A stretch of 13,746 nucleotides of DNA from Selenomonadales bacterium UBA7018 (GCA_002448305.1 DJWY01000026.1:23182-36927), one strand, 5' to 3'. Shown: positions 6,427 through 13,736, counted from the first letter of the stretch. The notes: a model not told the origin generated them from the letters alone. Translations and numbers: made by a program.

Positions 6427-7302
6427 TTACTTGAGTTGGGCTGCGACTTCCGCCGCAAAATCAGTTTCTTTCTTTTCGATACCTTCGCCGAGCTGATAGC
6501 GCGTGAATCTCAAAACTTTTTCTTTGCCGAGAATATCTTTGACAGTTTGCTTGCTACCAGGTTCCGCCTTAACGAAATCCTGTTCGACGAGGCAGACTTC
6601 CTTATAAAATTTGTTAATGCGCCCTTCAACCATGCGCTCAACGATTTTTTCGGGTTTACCCTCTTCGAGAGCTTGTTTGCGCAGAATTTCTTTTTCGTGT
6701 TCGAGTTCGGAAGCGTCAACGCTTGCGCGGTCGACAGCAGAAGGATTAGCCGCCGCAATTTGCATAGCGACATCTTTGCCGAGTTCGTCAGAGCCGCCAG
6801 TCATTTCGACAAGTACGCCGATTTTCCCGCCCATATGAATATAAGTCGTGAGCTTGCCTTGAGTTTCGTAGGTGACAAAGCGACGAATAGAAATTTTTTC
6901 GCCAATAGTCGCGGTCGCCTCCGTGACGAGTTCGGAAACTTTTTTGCCGTCAATAACGCTGTCGTTAAGTGCGTCGAGATTAGCGGGTTTAGTTTCGGCA
7001 ATGTGTTCGATAACTTTCTTTTCGAGAGCGCGGAAATTTTCGTTGTTGGCGGTGAAGTCGGTTTCGCAGTTGACTTCCAAAAGAACGCCGGTTTTGCCGT
7101 CTTTGGAAATGTAAGCGGCAACGGCACCGTCAGCGGCAGTACGTCCGGCTTTTTTCGCCGCCTTAGCAATGCCCTTTTCGCGCAGCCAATCAATAGCCTT
7201 TTGCATATCGCCATCGGTCGCAGTCAGAGCTTTTTTGCAATCCATCATGCCTGCGCCGGTTCTTTCGCGCAATTCCTTAACAACACTTGCACTAATAGCC
7301 AT
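6427..7302 (-). CDS. tsf: Translation elongation factor Ts
   Basis: EF-Ts is the cytoplasmic nucleotide-exchange factor that releases GDP from EF-Tu. The 291-residue product starts with the UBA-like N-terminal domain (VVKELRERTGAGMMDCKKAL, residues 8-27) and has the EF-Tu-contacting TDF motif at 81-83 (CETDFTANNENF), with Thr at the place where Val is most common. Two core subdomains follow, including HMGGKIGVLVEM and VAMQIAAANP, then the C-terminal module around LVEQDFVK. Length is normal. ATG 7302 has GAGGTG at 7311-7316 and lies 18 bases after the rpsB stop codon. A terminator follows directly, so the pyrH-frr genes that often come next in bacteria are absent here. Confidence 0.97.
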   Translation of the reverse strand: MAISASVVKELRERTGAGMMDCKKALTATDGDMQKAIDWLREKGIAKAAKKAGRTAADGAVAAYISKDGKTGVLLEVNCETDFTANNENFRALEKKVIEHIAETKPANLDALNDSVIDGKKVSELVTEATATIGEKISIRRFVTYETQGKLTTYIHMGGKIGVLVEMTGGSDELGKDVAMQIAAANPSAVDRASVDASELEHEKEILRKQALEEGKPEKIVERMVEGRINKFYKEVCLVEQDFVKAEPGSKQTVKDILGKEKVLRFTRYQLGEGIEKKETDFAAEVAAQLK

Positions 7303-7320
7303 TTATTTTTCACCTCAAAA

Positions 7321-8040
7321 TTATTCTTCGTTTTCTTCGGACGCTTCAGCACTCTCCGCGCCCTGATTGCCTTCGAGCATAGCATCAGCAATTTTCGCCG
7401 TCAAAAGTTTCACAGCGCGAATTGCATCATCATTGCCCGGAATAACATAGTCGATTTCGTCGGGGTCGCAGTTGGTATCGACAATCGCGACAATCGGGAT
7501 ATTGAGCTTGCGAGCTTCAGCGACGGCAATACGTTCCTTGCGCGGGTCGACGACGAACAATGCGCCCGGCAATTTATTCATTTCCTTAATACCGCCCAGA
7601 TATTTTTCCAGACGCGCCATTTCGTGACGCAGTTGCATGACTTCCTTTTTAGTCAAAACCTCAAAAGTTCCGTCCTGCTCCATAGTCTCCAATTCCTTAA
7701 GGCGATTGATACGCTTTTGAATTGTTTGGAAGTTGGTAAGCATGCCGCCGAGCCAGCGTTCATTGACGAAGAATTGACCTGCGCGGACAGCCTCTTCTTT
7801 GACTGCCTCTTGAGCCTGTTTTTTGGTACCGACGAAAAGAATAGATTTGCCCTCTTCGGCGACGGAGCGGACGAAGTTATAAGCCTCGTCGACTTTGCGA
7901 ACGGTCTTTTGCAAATCGATAATGTAAATGCCGTTGCGTTCTGTGAAGATGTAACGCGCCATTTTCGGATTCCAGCGACGAGTTTGGTGCCCGAAGTGCA
8001 CGCCAGCTTCCAAAAGCTGTTTCATTGAGATAACTGCCAT
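7321..8040 (-). CDS. rpsB: 30S ribosomal protein S2
   Basis: S2 binds the 30S head-body junction and is needed for S1 recruitment and initiation. The 239-residue product carries the family signatures EAGVHFGHQTRRWNPKM (11-27), FVGTKKQAQ, NERWLGGMLTNF, and PGALFVVDPRKERIAVAEA, with the usual acidic C-terminal tail. I place the start at ATG 8040 (MAVISMKQLLEAG), nine bases from AGGAGG at 8050-8055; a longer frame from 8064 would include the ribosome-binding site. It is the first gene of an operon with tsf and has a long leader that may bind S2 for feedback control. Codon use is strongly biased, which leaves a very long open frame on the opposite strand without coding meaning. Confidence 0.97.
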   Translation of the reverse strand: MAVISMKQLLEAGVHFGHQTRRWNPKMARYIFTERNGIYIIDLQKTVRKVDEAYNFVRSVAEEGKSILFVGTKKQAQEAVKEEAVRAGQFFVNERWLGGMLTNFQTIQKRINRLKELETMEQDGTFEVLTKKEVMQLRHEMARLEKYLGGIKEMNKLPGALFVVDPRKERIAVAEARKLNIPIVAIVDTNCDPDEIDYVIPGNDDAIRAVKLLTAKIADAMLEGNQGAESAEASEENEE

Positions 8041-8145
8041 TTGAAAATTCCTCCTGTTTTTCAATCGCGGAACATTTTCGCGCCGATTAACCGCAAGGGA
8101 ACAGGCGACGCTCCGATTCCGCGTGGATTTTGTTAAACGCGCCGC
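8041..8145 (-). promoter_or_regulatory. Structured leader of rpsB, candidate S2 autoregulatory RNA
   Basis: About 105 bases lie between the rpsB promoter and start codon. On the RNA strand CGCGGAA (8117-8123) pairs perfectly with TTCCGCG (8066-8072), closing a domain that contains at least one further short helix (CGCC 8104-8107 with GGCG 8081-8084). The closing arm ends only about ten bases from the Shine-Dalgarno site. Many bacteria control rpsB-tsf through S2 binding to such a leader; that this one does so is inference. Confidence 0.4.
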
Positions 8146-8174
8146 ATTATATCACAAGAATTTTTTGACGGCAA
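8146..8174 (-). promoter_or_regulatory. rpsB-tsf promoter
   Basis: On the minus strand TTGCCG (8169-8174), a 17-base spacer, and TATAAT (8146-8151) form a strong sigma-A promoter. The -10 also has the TGTGATATAAT extension. Transcription starting near 8139 gives a leader of roughly 100 bases. Confidence 0.75.
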
Positions 8175-8207
8175 GGCTAATTAAATGAAAATAACATTAA
8201 AGCCGAA

Positions 8208-8236
8208 TTGACATATAAAAATTATGGTGCTAAAAT
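8208..8236 (+). promoter_or_regulatory. rnpB promoter
   Basis: A consensus TTGACA (8208-8213), an exact 17-base spacer and TAAAAT (8231-8236) place the transcription start at about 8243, exactly where the P1 helix of RNase P RNA begins. It is divergent from the rpsB promoter; their -35 elements are about 34 bases apart. Confidence 0.85.
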
Positions 8237-8242
8237 TTTTGA

Positions 8243-8616
8243 CGTTGACAGGTAGGAGAGGCAATCGCGGGGGAATTTTCCCACGAGGAAAGTCCGGACT
8301 CCACAGAGCAGCGTGCCGGATAACGTCCGGTGAGAGTAATCTTAAAGAAAGTGTCACAGAAAAGAAAACCGCTTGGTAAGATTGCAAGATTAAGAGATTG
8401 CAAGATTACAAGTAAGGATGAAAAGGCAGGGTAAGAGCCTACCAGCGGTTGAGTAATCAGCCGGCTTGATAAACCTCACGCGGAGCAAAACTAAATAGGA
8501 AAGGGTTGAGGTTGCTCGCTGACCTTTCGGGTAAGTTGCTAGACTTGGGCGGCAACGTTCAAGCAAGATAAATGATTGCCATTAACAGAATCCGGCTTAT
8601 TGACTGCCTGTCAACA
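8243..8616 (+). ncRNA. rnpB: RNase P RNA, class A
   Basis: This is the catalytic RNA that trims 5' leaders from tRNA precursors. The ends pair as P1: GTTGACAGG (8244-8252) with CCTGTCAAC (8607-8615). The conserved core is present: GAGGAAAGTCCGGACTCC near 8285-8302, GGTAAGAG and the GCGGTTGAG region about 8430-8455, CGCGGAGCAAAACTAAATAGG around 8480-8500, and the 3' ACAGAATCCGGCTTAT (8585-8600) that forms P4 with the 5' AGTCCGG region. The presence of the CACGCGGAGCAAAAC-type sequence and total size of about 374 bases fit class A. The P12 arm (8372-8412) is made of a direct repeat with palindromic TTGCAA cores. No typical terminator hairpin with a T-run is seen immediately after P1. Confidence 0.95.
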
Positions 8617-8761
8617 TACTGCGAAATTAAAAAATGTCGTTGCGGGAAATTTCGCGGCGGCGTTTCGACTTTATATGGAAAATTTTTATCATTTAATTCA
8701 GGCAATAATCACGTCGAAAGATTATAATTCGCTTAGAAAACTAGAAAGGAAGTGGTCGGTT

Positions 8762-9430
8762 TTGAGGAGTTTTTTGCGAGCGTTAGTTATGGTGATGATG
8801 TTGCTATCAATTAGCGTTTCACAAAGCTACGCGGCAGGAGCTTACAGAGTAGGTGATCAAGGCGCGGAAATCGCGGAAATTCAAGGCAGACTTGTCATTT
8901 TGGGCTATGACGTTATAGCTGACGGGGCATTTGGTCCCGCAATGGCTGACGCCGTTAAGGAGTTCCAAAAATCTCAAGGCATGAAAGCAGACGGCATGAT
9001 TGGTCCAGCAACTTATTCTGCACTTCTCGGCAAGGAAATGCCCGACATTAGTCGCGGCATGAATTTCATCTCCCGCAGAATTATTTCTAATGCTATGGAT
9101 TATCTCGGCGTCCCCTACGTCTTCGGCGGCACTAGCCCTTATGGCTTTGATTGCTCCGGCTACGTTCAATACGTTTTCGCCAATGCTGGCATTTCGCTAC
9201 CGCGCACCGCTGATGTTCAATACGAAGTCGGCACGCCCATTTCTACTACTGAACTCGTTGCGGGCGATTTGGTCTTCTTCTCAACCTATACTTATGGCGC
9301 GTCGCACGTCGGAATTTATCTTGGCGATAACAGTTTTATTCACGCCAGCTCAAGTCGCGGAATTTCCGTCGATTCGCTCGGCAGTTCTTATTGGAGCTCG
9401 CACTATATTGGCGCACGCAGAATTTTATAA
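8762..9430 (+). CDS. Secreted NlpC/P60 peptidoglycan hydrolase with PG-binding domain
   Basis: The product probably cuts the gamma-D-Glu to diamino acid bond in cell-wall peptides during growth or remodelling. From TTG 8762 it has 222 residues: a signal peptide (RSFLRALVMVMMLLS, AxA-like site near SYAAGA, 22-27), a PG_binding_1 domain (about 27-92, VGDQGAEIAEIQGRL and DGAFGPAMADAVKEFQ), and an NlpC/P60 domain (about 103-222). The Cys-His-His triad is visible: Cys131 in FDCSGYV, His182 in SHVGIY and His194 in FIHAS. I choose TTG 8762 because AAAGGAAG sits nine bases upstream and the first residues give a basic n-region; the frame is open further upstream but runs into rnpB. A TATAAT at 8723-8728 is a possible promoter element. 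A strong terminator follows. Confidence 0.9.
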   Translation: MRSFLRALVMVMMLLSISVSQSYAAGAYRVGDQGAEIAEIQGRLVILGYDVIADGAFGPAMADAVKEFQKSQGMKADGMIGPATYSALLGKEMPDISRGMNFISRRIISNAMDYLGVPYVFGGTSPYGFDCSGYVQYVFANAGISLPRTADVQYEVGTPISTTELVAGDLVFFSTYTYGASHVGIYLGDNSFIHASSSRGISVDSLGSSYWSSHYIGARRIL

Positions 9431-9452
9431 GTCGAATACGACTTCACAAGAC

Positions 9453-9490
9453 AAAAAATGTCCTTCGGTCAGCCGGAGGGCATTTTTTTT
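9453..9490 (+). terminator. Intrinsic terminator after the NlpC/P60 gene
   Basis: ATGTCCTTCGG (9458-9468) pairs with CCGGAGGGCAT (9473-9483) over eleven positions with two G-U and a four-base TCAG loop, preceded by an A-run and followed by eight T. It lies 27 bases past the stop codon. Confidence 0.9.
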
Positions 9491-9566
9491 GCAGGAAAAT
9501 CTTTTTGCCAACAGAATAAATCACATTAATTTTTCTATTAGCTTTAGTTTTACGGAGGAGTTTTGA

Positions 9567-11027
9567 ATGTCGCAATTTGACAAAAGAAATTTATCCATGA
9601 TGATGGATTTCTACGAAATGACAATGGCTAATGGCTATTTCGTCAACGGCGGCGAAAATACTCGCGTGGCGTTCGATGTATTTTATCGGCGCAACCCTGA
9701 CGCGGGCGGCTTCGCTATCTTTGCCGGGCTTGAACAAGTTATCGAGTACGTAGAGAATATGCAGTTCAGCGCGAAGGATATTAACTATCTGCGCGGGCAG
9801 AAAATTTTTAGCGAAGACTTTCTCGATAGCCTCAAAGATTTTCATTTTCGCGGGGACATTTACGCTTTCCCCGAAGGAACGATTATGTATCCGAATGAAC
9901 CTTGCATAACGGTCGTTGCTAATCTGATTGACGCGCAACTTGTCGAGACGGCGATTTTGGCGCAGATAAATCATCAATCGCTAATCGCGACTAAGGCAAG
10001 CCGAATAGTTCGGGCGGCGGAAGGACGTTTCGTTTCTGACTTTGGTGCGCGTCGCGCTCACAACATGGACGCCGCAACTTACGGAGCACGGGCGGCATTT
10101 ATCGGCGGCGTAAACGGCACAGCGACTGTTAGCGCGGGTCAGCTGTTTAACATTCCGGTTAATGGCACTATGGCGCATAGTTGGGTTATGTATTTCCGCG
10201 ACGAGTTTGACGCCTTCAAACGTTACGCCGAAGTTTATCCCGATTCTACGACGCTACTTGTTGATACTTACGATGTTATTCACAGCGGGATTCCCAATGC
10301 TATTCGCGTCGCTAAGGAAGTTTTAGAGCCACAAGGAAAACGTCTGCGCGGCGTGCGGATTGATTCGGGCGATTTAGCTTATCTGTCTAAGAAAATTCGC
10401 AAAATGCTTGATAACGAGGGCTTAACAGATTGCAAAATTATCGCGTCCAATAGCCTTGACGAATTTACGATAACTTCTCTGATAAGTCAGGGCGCGGCGA
10501 TTGATAGCTTTGGCGTCGGCGAACGGCTGATAACTGCCAAGTCGGAGCCGGTCTTTGGCGCGGTTTATAAAATCGTGGCGGTTGAAGAGGGCGGCGAATT
10601 TGTTCCGCGTATCAAAGTCAGCGAGAACGTCGAAAAGATTACCAATCCCGGCTTGAAAAATATTTATCGCGTCTACAACGAAGACGGGCACGCGGTCGCC
10701 GATTTAATCGCGTTGGTTGATGAGCCAGTTGATATGAATAATCCTTTCCGTTACGTCGACCCCGTTAAGCCGTGGAAAAATCGCCGCTTTGAAAATTGTA
10801 CGGCTAAAAAGTTGTCGCGACTTTACGTAAAAGACGGGCGGCGCGTTGAAAATTTGCCAACGCTCCATGAAATTCGCGATTACGTTAAAAATCAGCTTGC
10901 TAACGAAATTTGGCAGGAAGAGCAACGCTTTGAGAATCCGCACAAGCATTATCTTGACATGACGCCCGATTATTATGATATGAAAATGTCCTTGCTCCAC
11001 AAAACGCGCATAAATATGGAAGGGTGA
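9567..11027 (+). CDS. pncB: Nicotinate phosphoribosyltransferase
   Basis: PncB joins nicotinate to PRPP (with ATP) to give nicotinate mononucleotide, the committed step of NAD salvage. The 486-residue product has the length of the Firmicutes-type enzyme. It contains the N-terminal MMMDFYEMTMANGYF (11-25), FGARRAH (159-165), the GTMAHSW segment with the phosphorylatable His204, VRIDSGDL (263-270) and the ribose-phosphate loop ASNSLDE (293-299), followed by FGVGERL (315-321). The start ATG 9567 has GGAGGA directly upstream. A promoter in 9491-9566 is not clear; TTGCCA at 9505-9510 lacks a good -10 at the right distance. Its stop is six bases before the next gene, whose ribosome-binding site lies inside the pncB 3' end, so pncB heads a tightly coupled unit with two glycosyltransferase-like genes and a cupin. 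Confidence 0.95.
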   Translation: MSQFDKRNLSMMMDFYEMTMANGYFVNGGENTRVAFDVFYRRNPDAGGFAIFAGLEQVIEYVENMQFSAKDINYLRGQKIFSEDFLDSLKDFHFRGDIYAFPEGTIMYPNEPCITVVANLIDAQLVETAILAQINHQSLIATKASRIVRAAEGRFVSDFGARRAHNMDAATYGARAAFIGGVNGTATVSAGQLFNIPVNGTMAHSWVMYFRDEFDAFKRYAEVYPDSTTLLVDTYDVIHSGIPNAIRVAKEVLEPQGKRLRGVRIDSGDLAYLSKKIRKMLDNEGLTDCKIIASNSLDEFTITSLISQGAAIDSFGVGERLITAKSEPVFGAVYKIVAVEEGGEFVPRIKVSENVEKITNPGLKNIYRVYNEDGHAVADLIALVDEPVDMNNPFRYVDPVKPWKNRRFENCTAKKLSRLYVKDGRRVENLPTLHEIRDYVKNQLANEIWQEEQRFENPHKHYLDMTPDYYDMKMSLLHKTRINMEG

Positions 11028-11033
11028 AAAATT

Positions 11034-12173
11034 TTGTCGTCAGTCGCTGTCGTCATTCCGATTTACAAGGAAAAACTAAACGAGCTTGAAAAAATTTCGC
11101 TCGCGCAGTGCAGGAAAGTTTTAAAAAACTACCCGATTATTTTCGTTGCGCCCGAAGGTAAAAATTTCTCCTACATTGCGCCCAATGAATTTCTTGTGCA
11201 ATTCCCGCCGCAATATTTCCAAAGCGTCAAAGCTTACAGTCGACTTTTAATGTCGCCGATATTTTATGAGCCGTTCTTGAGTTTCGACTACATGTTAATT
11301 TATCAGCTAGACGCCTTTGTTTTCTATGACGCGTTGGAGGAATTTTGTCGGCTTGATTATGATTACATTGGAGCGGCGTGGCCTTATTATGCTTGGCACG
11401 GTTTAAGGCTGGAAAAAACGCCACGAGTTGGCAACGGTGGCTTTTGTCTTCGTAAAGTCTCGGCTTGCCACAATCTTTTGACTGAATTGAAACAGCTATC
11501 TAATTGGGAAAAAATCACGGATGATGCAATAGAAGATGGCGTCTTTGCTACTTGTGGAATTTCTGATGAAACGAATTTTAGTGTCGCGCCCGTTGAAGTC
11601 ACCAAACTTTTTTCTATGGAATGGTATCCCGACCGCCACATAAAAAGATTAGGTAATAAATTGCCGTTTGGCTGTCATGCTTGGACAAAGTTTCATGCTG
11701 ATTTTTACGTTGAACTTTTTGCTCAGTTGGGTTACGATTTGCGCCCGTTGCGTGCTCGAATGCGCAATGATAATGAATTACTCTTGCCGCAATATTTAGA
11801 AGGCGTGGCAATGAAACGTTTGGAGCTCAGAATTGAACATGAAGTATCACTCCTTAAATATTTATCGACAAGAAGATTCGCCTCTATTCGCGTGATTAAA
11901 TCTCCCGACGCTATGAAAATCTTAGCGCGGCTATTGACGGAGGAAAATTCCCTCACCGATAAAATCTTTATCTACAACGAAAAAGATTTCCGCAATTTGA
12001 TTTGTGACGTGTCGAAAGAAGATTTGCCGCATCTTGTACTTTGCATGGATTACGACGAGTCGCTGATTGCGGCGATTGAGCAGAAAGGTTTAATTTACGG
12101 CGAGCATGTCATTTCTTTTAGGCAAGAATATCTTAAAGTTCAAGAAAAATTATTCCACAATCTAGGGAGGTGA
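11034..12173 (+). CDS. DUF5672-type glycosyltransferase-like protein, copy 1
   Basis: The 379-residue protein starts with a strand typical of GT-A-like folds (SVAVVIPIYKEKL, 3-15). It then has MSPIFYEPFLSFDYMLIYQL (73-92) leading to QLDAFVF (91-97), YDYIGAAWPYYAWHG (109-123) and VGNGGFCLRK (132-141), the hallmark blocks of DUF5672 as I know it. A PFGCHAW block (211-217) completes that domain. Residues 281-379 form a separate alpha/beta-looking module (FASIRVI, KIFIYN, LPHLVLCMDYD, KGLIYGEHVISF). I expect transfer of a sugar onto a surface glycan or lipid; donor and acceptor are unknown. No signal peptide or membrane segment is seen. The start is TTG 11034 with AGGGTG at 11021-11026 overlapping the pncB stop. 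The next gene begins five bases after its stop and is a paralogue. Confidence 0.8.
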   Translation: MSSVAVVIPIYKEKLNELEKISLAQCRKVLKNYPIIFVAPEGKNFSYIAPNEFLVQFPPQYFQSVKAYSRLLMSPIFYEPFLSFDYMLIYQLDAFVFYDALEEFCRLDYDYIGAAWPYYAWHGLRLEKTPRVGNGGFCLRKVSACHNLLTELKQLSNWEKITDDAIEDGVFATCGISDETNFSVAPVEVTKLFSMEWYPDRHIKRLGNKLPFGCHAWTKFHADFYVELFAQLGYDLRPLRARMRNDNELLLPQYLEGVAMKRLELRIEHEVSLLKYLSTRRFASIRVIKSPDAMKILARLLTEENSLTDKIFIYNEKDFRNLICDVSKEDLPHLVLCMDYDESLIAAIEQKGLIYGEHVISFRQEYLKVQEKLFHNLGR

Positions 12174-12178
12174 TAATT

Positions 12179-13345
12179 TTGTCGACTAAAGTCGCCGTCG
12201 TCATTCCCAACCATAAAGAAGAATTATCAGAGCTTGAAAAAATTTCGCTTGCACAGTGCAGGAAAGTTTTGGGAAATTACCCGATTATTTTTGTCGGTCC
12301 AGAAAATATAAATTTTTCCTACCTTGAGCCGGGCGATAAGGTTGTTTATTTACCAAAGGAATATTTCCAAACGCTTAAAGGCTATAATATTCTGTCAATG
12401 TCGCCGATTTTTTACGAGCCGTTCTTGAATTTCGACTACATGTTGATTTACCAGCTAGACGCGTTTGTTTTCTATGACGCGCTGGAGGAATTTTGCCGGC
12501 TCGGCTACGATTACATTGGCGCAGCGTGGCCCTATCTTGCTTGGCACGGCGTAAGGCTGAAAAAAACGCCGCGAGTTGGCAACGGTGGTTTTTGTCTTCG
12601 CAAAGTTAAGGCTTGTCACAGACTTTTATCCGAAGCAGTGCATTGGGCGAACATTGAAAATATCCACAAGAATTATAATGAGGACGCCTTTTTTGGTATG
12701 TGCGGTGTGGCTGAAGAAATAAATTTTAACGTCGCGCCGGTCGAAGTGGCTAACCTTTTTGCAATGGATTGGTATCCTGCCCGCCACGTAAAAAAGTTGG
12801 GAAATGAGTTGCCGTTTGGTTGCCACGATTGGACGAAATTCAGCGCGGATTTCTACGTTGAGCTTTTCGCGCAGTTTGGCTACGACTTGCGACCATTCCG
12901 CGACCAAATGCGAACAAACGATTACGAAATTCAATATCCTCTTACTTTGATAGAATTAGCGATGAAACGGTTGATTCGCGACCTTGACCGCAAAAAATCT
13001 CTGCTTCAATATTTGCCGAGAAAAAATTTCGCGTCTGTTCGGGTGATTAGGGCTTTTGGCGAAATGAAAATCCTATCGAAATTGCTTGTGGAGGAAAATT
13101 TTCTTGCCGACAAAATTTTTATCTACGACAAGAAAAATCCCCAAGAATTGATTCAGGATTTAACGCGCGAACCTTTGCCGCATCTTATTATCGCCCTAAA
13201 ATACGACGACACGCCATTACTTGAGGAGATTGAGCAGAAGGGCTTAAATTACGGCGAGCACTTCATTTTATTTCAACACGAGTACATAAAATTTCAAAAG
13301 AAAATGTTTCACAATTTGGGAAGGAGTAATGGAAATGGAAATTAA
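12179..13345 (+). CDS. DUF5672-type glycosyltransferase-like protein, copy 2
   Basis: This 388-residue protein is a clear tandem paralogue of the preceding gene and shares its domain order: VAVVIPNHKEEL, the near-identical FDYMLIYQLDAFVFYDALEE, YDYIGAAWPYLAWHG, VGNGGFCLRK and PFGCHDW, then the C-terminal alpha/beta module ending in KGLNYGEHFILF and FHNLGR. The two copies are closest in the catalytic-looking middle and differ most around copy-1 residues 40-70, 145-175 and 245-290, suggesting divergence in substrate contacts. TTG 12179 is chosen because GGGAGGTG (12165-12172), which overlaps the previous stop codon, is spaced six bases from it; GTG 12170 lies inside that site. The same TTG-TCG start as copy 1 supports this. 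The C-terminus has a short extra SNGNGN tail overlapping the cupin start. Confidence 0.8.
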   Translation: MSTKVAVVIPNHKEELSELEKISLAQCRKVLGNYPIIFVGPENINFSYLEPGDKVVYLPKEYFQTLKGYNILSMSPIFYEPFLNFDYMLIYQLDAFVFYDALEEFCRLGYDYIGAAWPYLAWHGVRLKKTPRVGNGGFCLRKVKACHRLLSEAVHWANIENIHKNYNEDAFFGMCGVAEEINFNVAPVEVANLFAMDWYPARHVKKLGNELPFGCHDWTKFSADFYVELFAQFGYDLRPFRDQMRTNDYEIQYPLTLIELAMKRLIRDLDRKKSLLQYLPRKNFASVRVIRAFGEMKILSKLLVEENFLADKIFIYDKKNPQELIQDLTREPLPHLIIALKYDDTPLLEEIEQKGLNYGEHFILFQHEYIKFQKKMFHNLGRSNGNGN

Positions 13346-13736
13346 AAATCCGAGTGTGTTTGAAGTGGGCAAGCCGTTGCCCGAACAGTTCAGCAAATAT
13401 TTTATCGGGCAAGCTTATCTGAATCCGCTGACGAAAACCGGCGGCGCAATCGCTAACGTGACGTTTTCGCCCGGCTGTAGAAATAATTGGCACGTGCACC
13501 ATAAAGGCGGGCAAATTTTACTCGTGACGGGCGGGCGCGGTTGGTATCAGGAGTGGGGAAAAGCTCCGCAAGTCCTCAAGCCTGGCGATGTCGTGAATAT
13601 TGCGCCCGAAGTCAAACACTGGCACGGCGCAGCGGCTGATAGTTGGTTTTCGCATTTAGCGGTTGAAATTCCTGCTGAAAATGCTTCCAATGAGTGGCTC
13701 GAACCCGTCGACGACGAACAGTATTCCAAGCTTTAA
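13335..13736 (+). CDS. Small single-domain cupin
   Basis: The 133-residue product is one beta-barrel cupin. The first cupin motif is PGCRNNWHVHHKGGQ (46-60), with candidate metal ligands His53, His55 or His56; the usual glutamate position holds Gln60. The second motif is KPGDVVNIAPEVKHWHG (82-98) with His95 and His97. The form resembles cupins found alone or with carboxymuconolactone-decarboxylase-like proteins, of largely unknown function, possibly handling quinones, aldehydes or sugars. ATG 13335 is preferred because AAGGAG (13321-13326) is eight bases away; ATG 13329 is only two bases from it. It overlaps the end of the second glycosyltransferase-like gene by 11 bases, implying translational coupling. 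The stop at 13734-13736 is complete. Confidence 0.85.
   Translation: MEIKNPSVFEVGKPLPEQFSKYFIGQAYLNPLTKTGGAIANVTFSPGCRNNWHVHHKGGQILLVTGGRGWYQEWGKAPQVLKPGDVVNIAPEVKHWHGAAADSWFSHLAVEIPAENASNEWLEPVDDEQYSKL

Noticed and set aside
6436..8028. A 530-codon open frame on the plus strand opposite tsf and rpsB
   Set aside because: It mirrors two well-conserved genes with strong codon bias, spans their intergenic region without a ribosome-binding site, and its product is low-complexity (rich in Phe, Asn, Ala). I treat it as a shadow.
8379..8408. Direct repeat considered as a CRISPR-like or mobile-element signal
   Set aside because: It lies inside RNase P RNA, has only two copies, and is explained as the P12 helix.
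8617..8655. Inverted repeat GCGAAATT / AATTTCGC as rnpB terminator
   Set aside because: The arms enclose about 20 bases and no T-run follows, so an intrinsic terminator is not supported.
8576..8761. N-terminal extension of the NlpC/P60 protein into rnpB
   Set aside because: It would overlap the P1 and P4 region of RNase P RNA and place the signal peptide internally; TTG 8762 with a good Shine-Dalgarno site is better.
9505..9541. TTGCCA with TATTAG as a pncB promoter
   Set aside because: The spacing is about 25 bases, too long for a sigma-A promoter.
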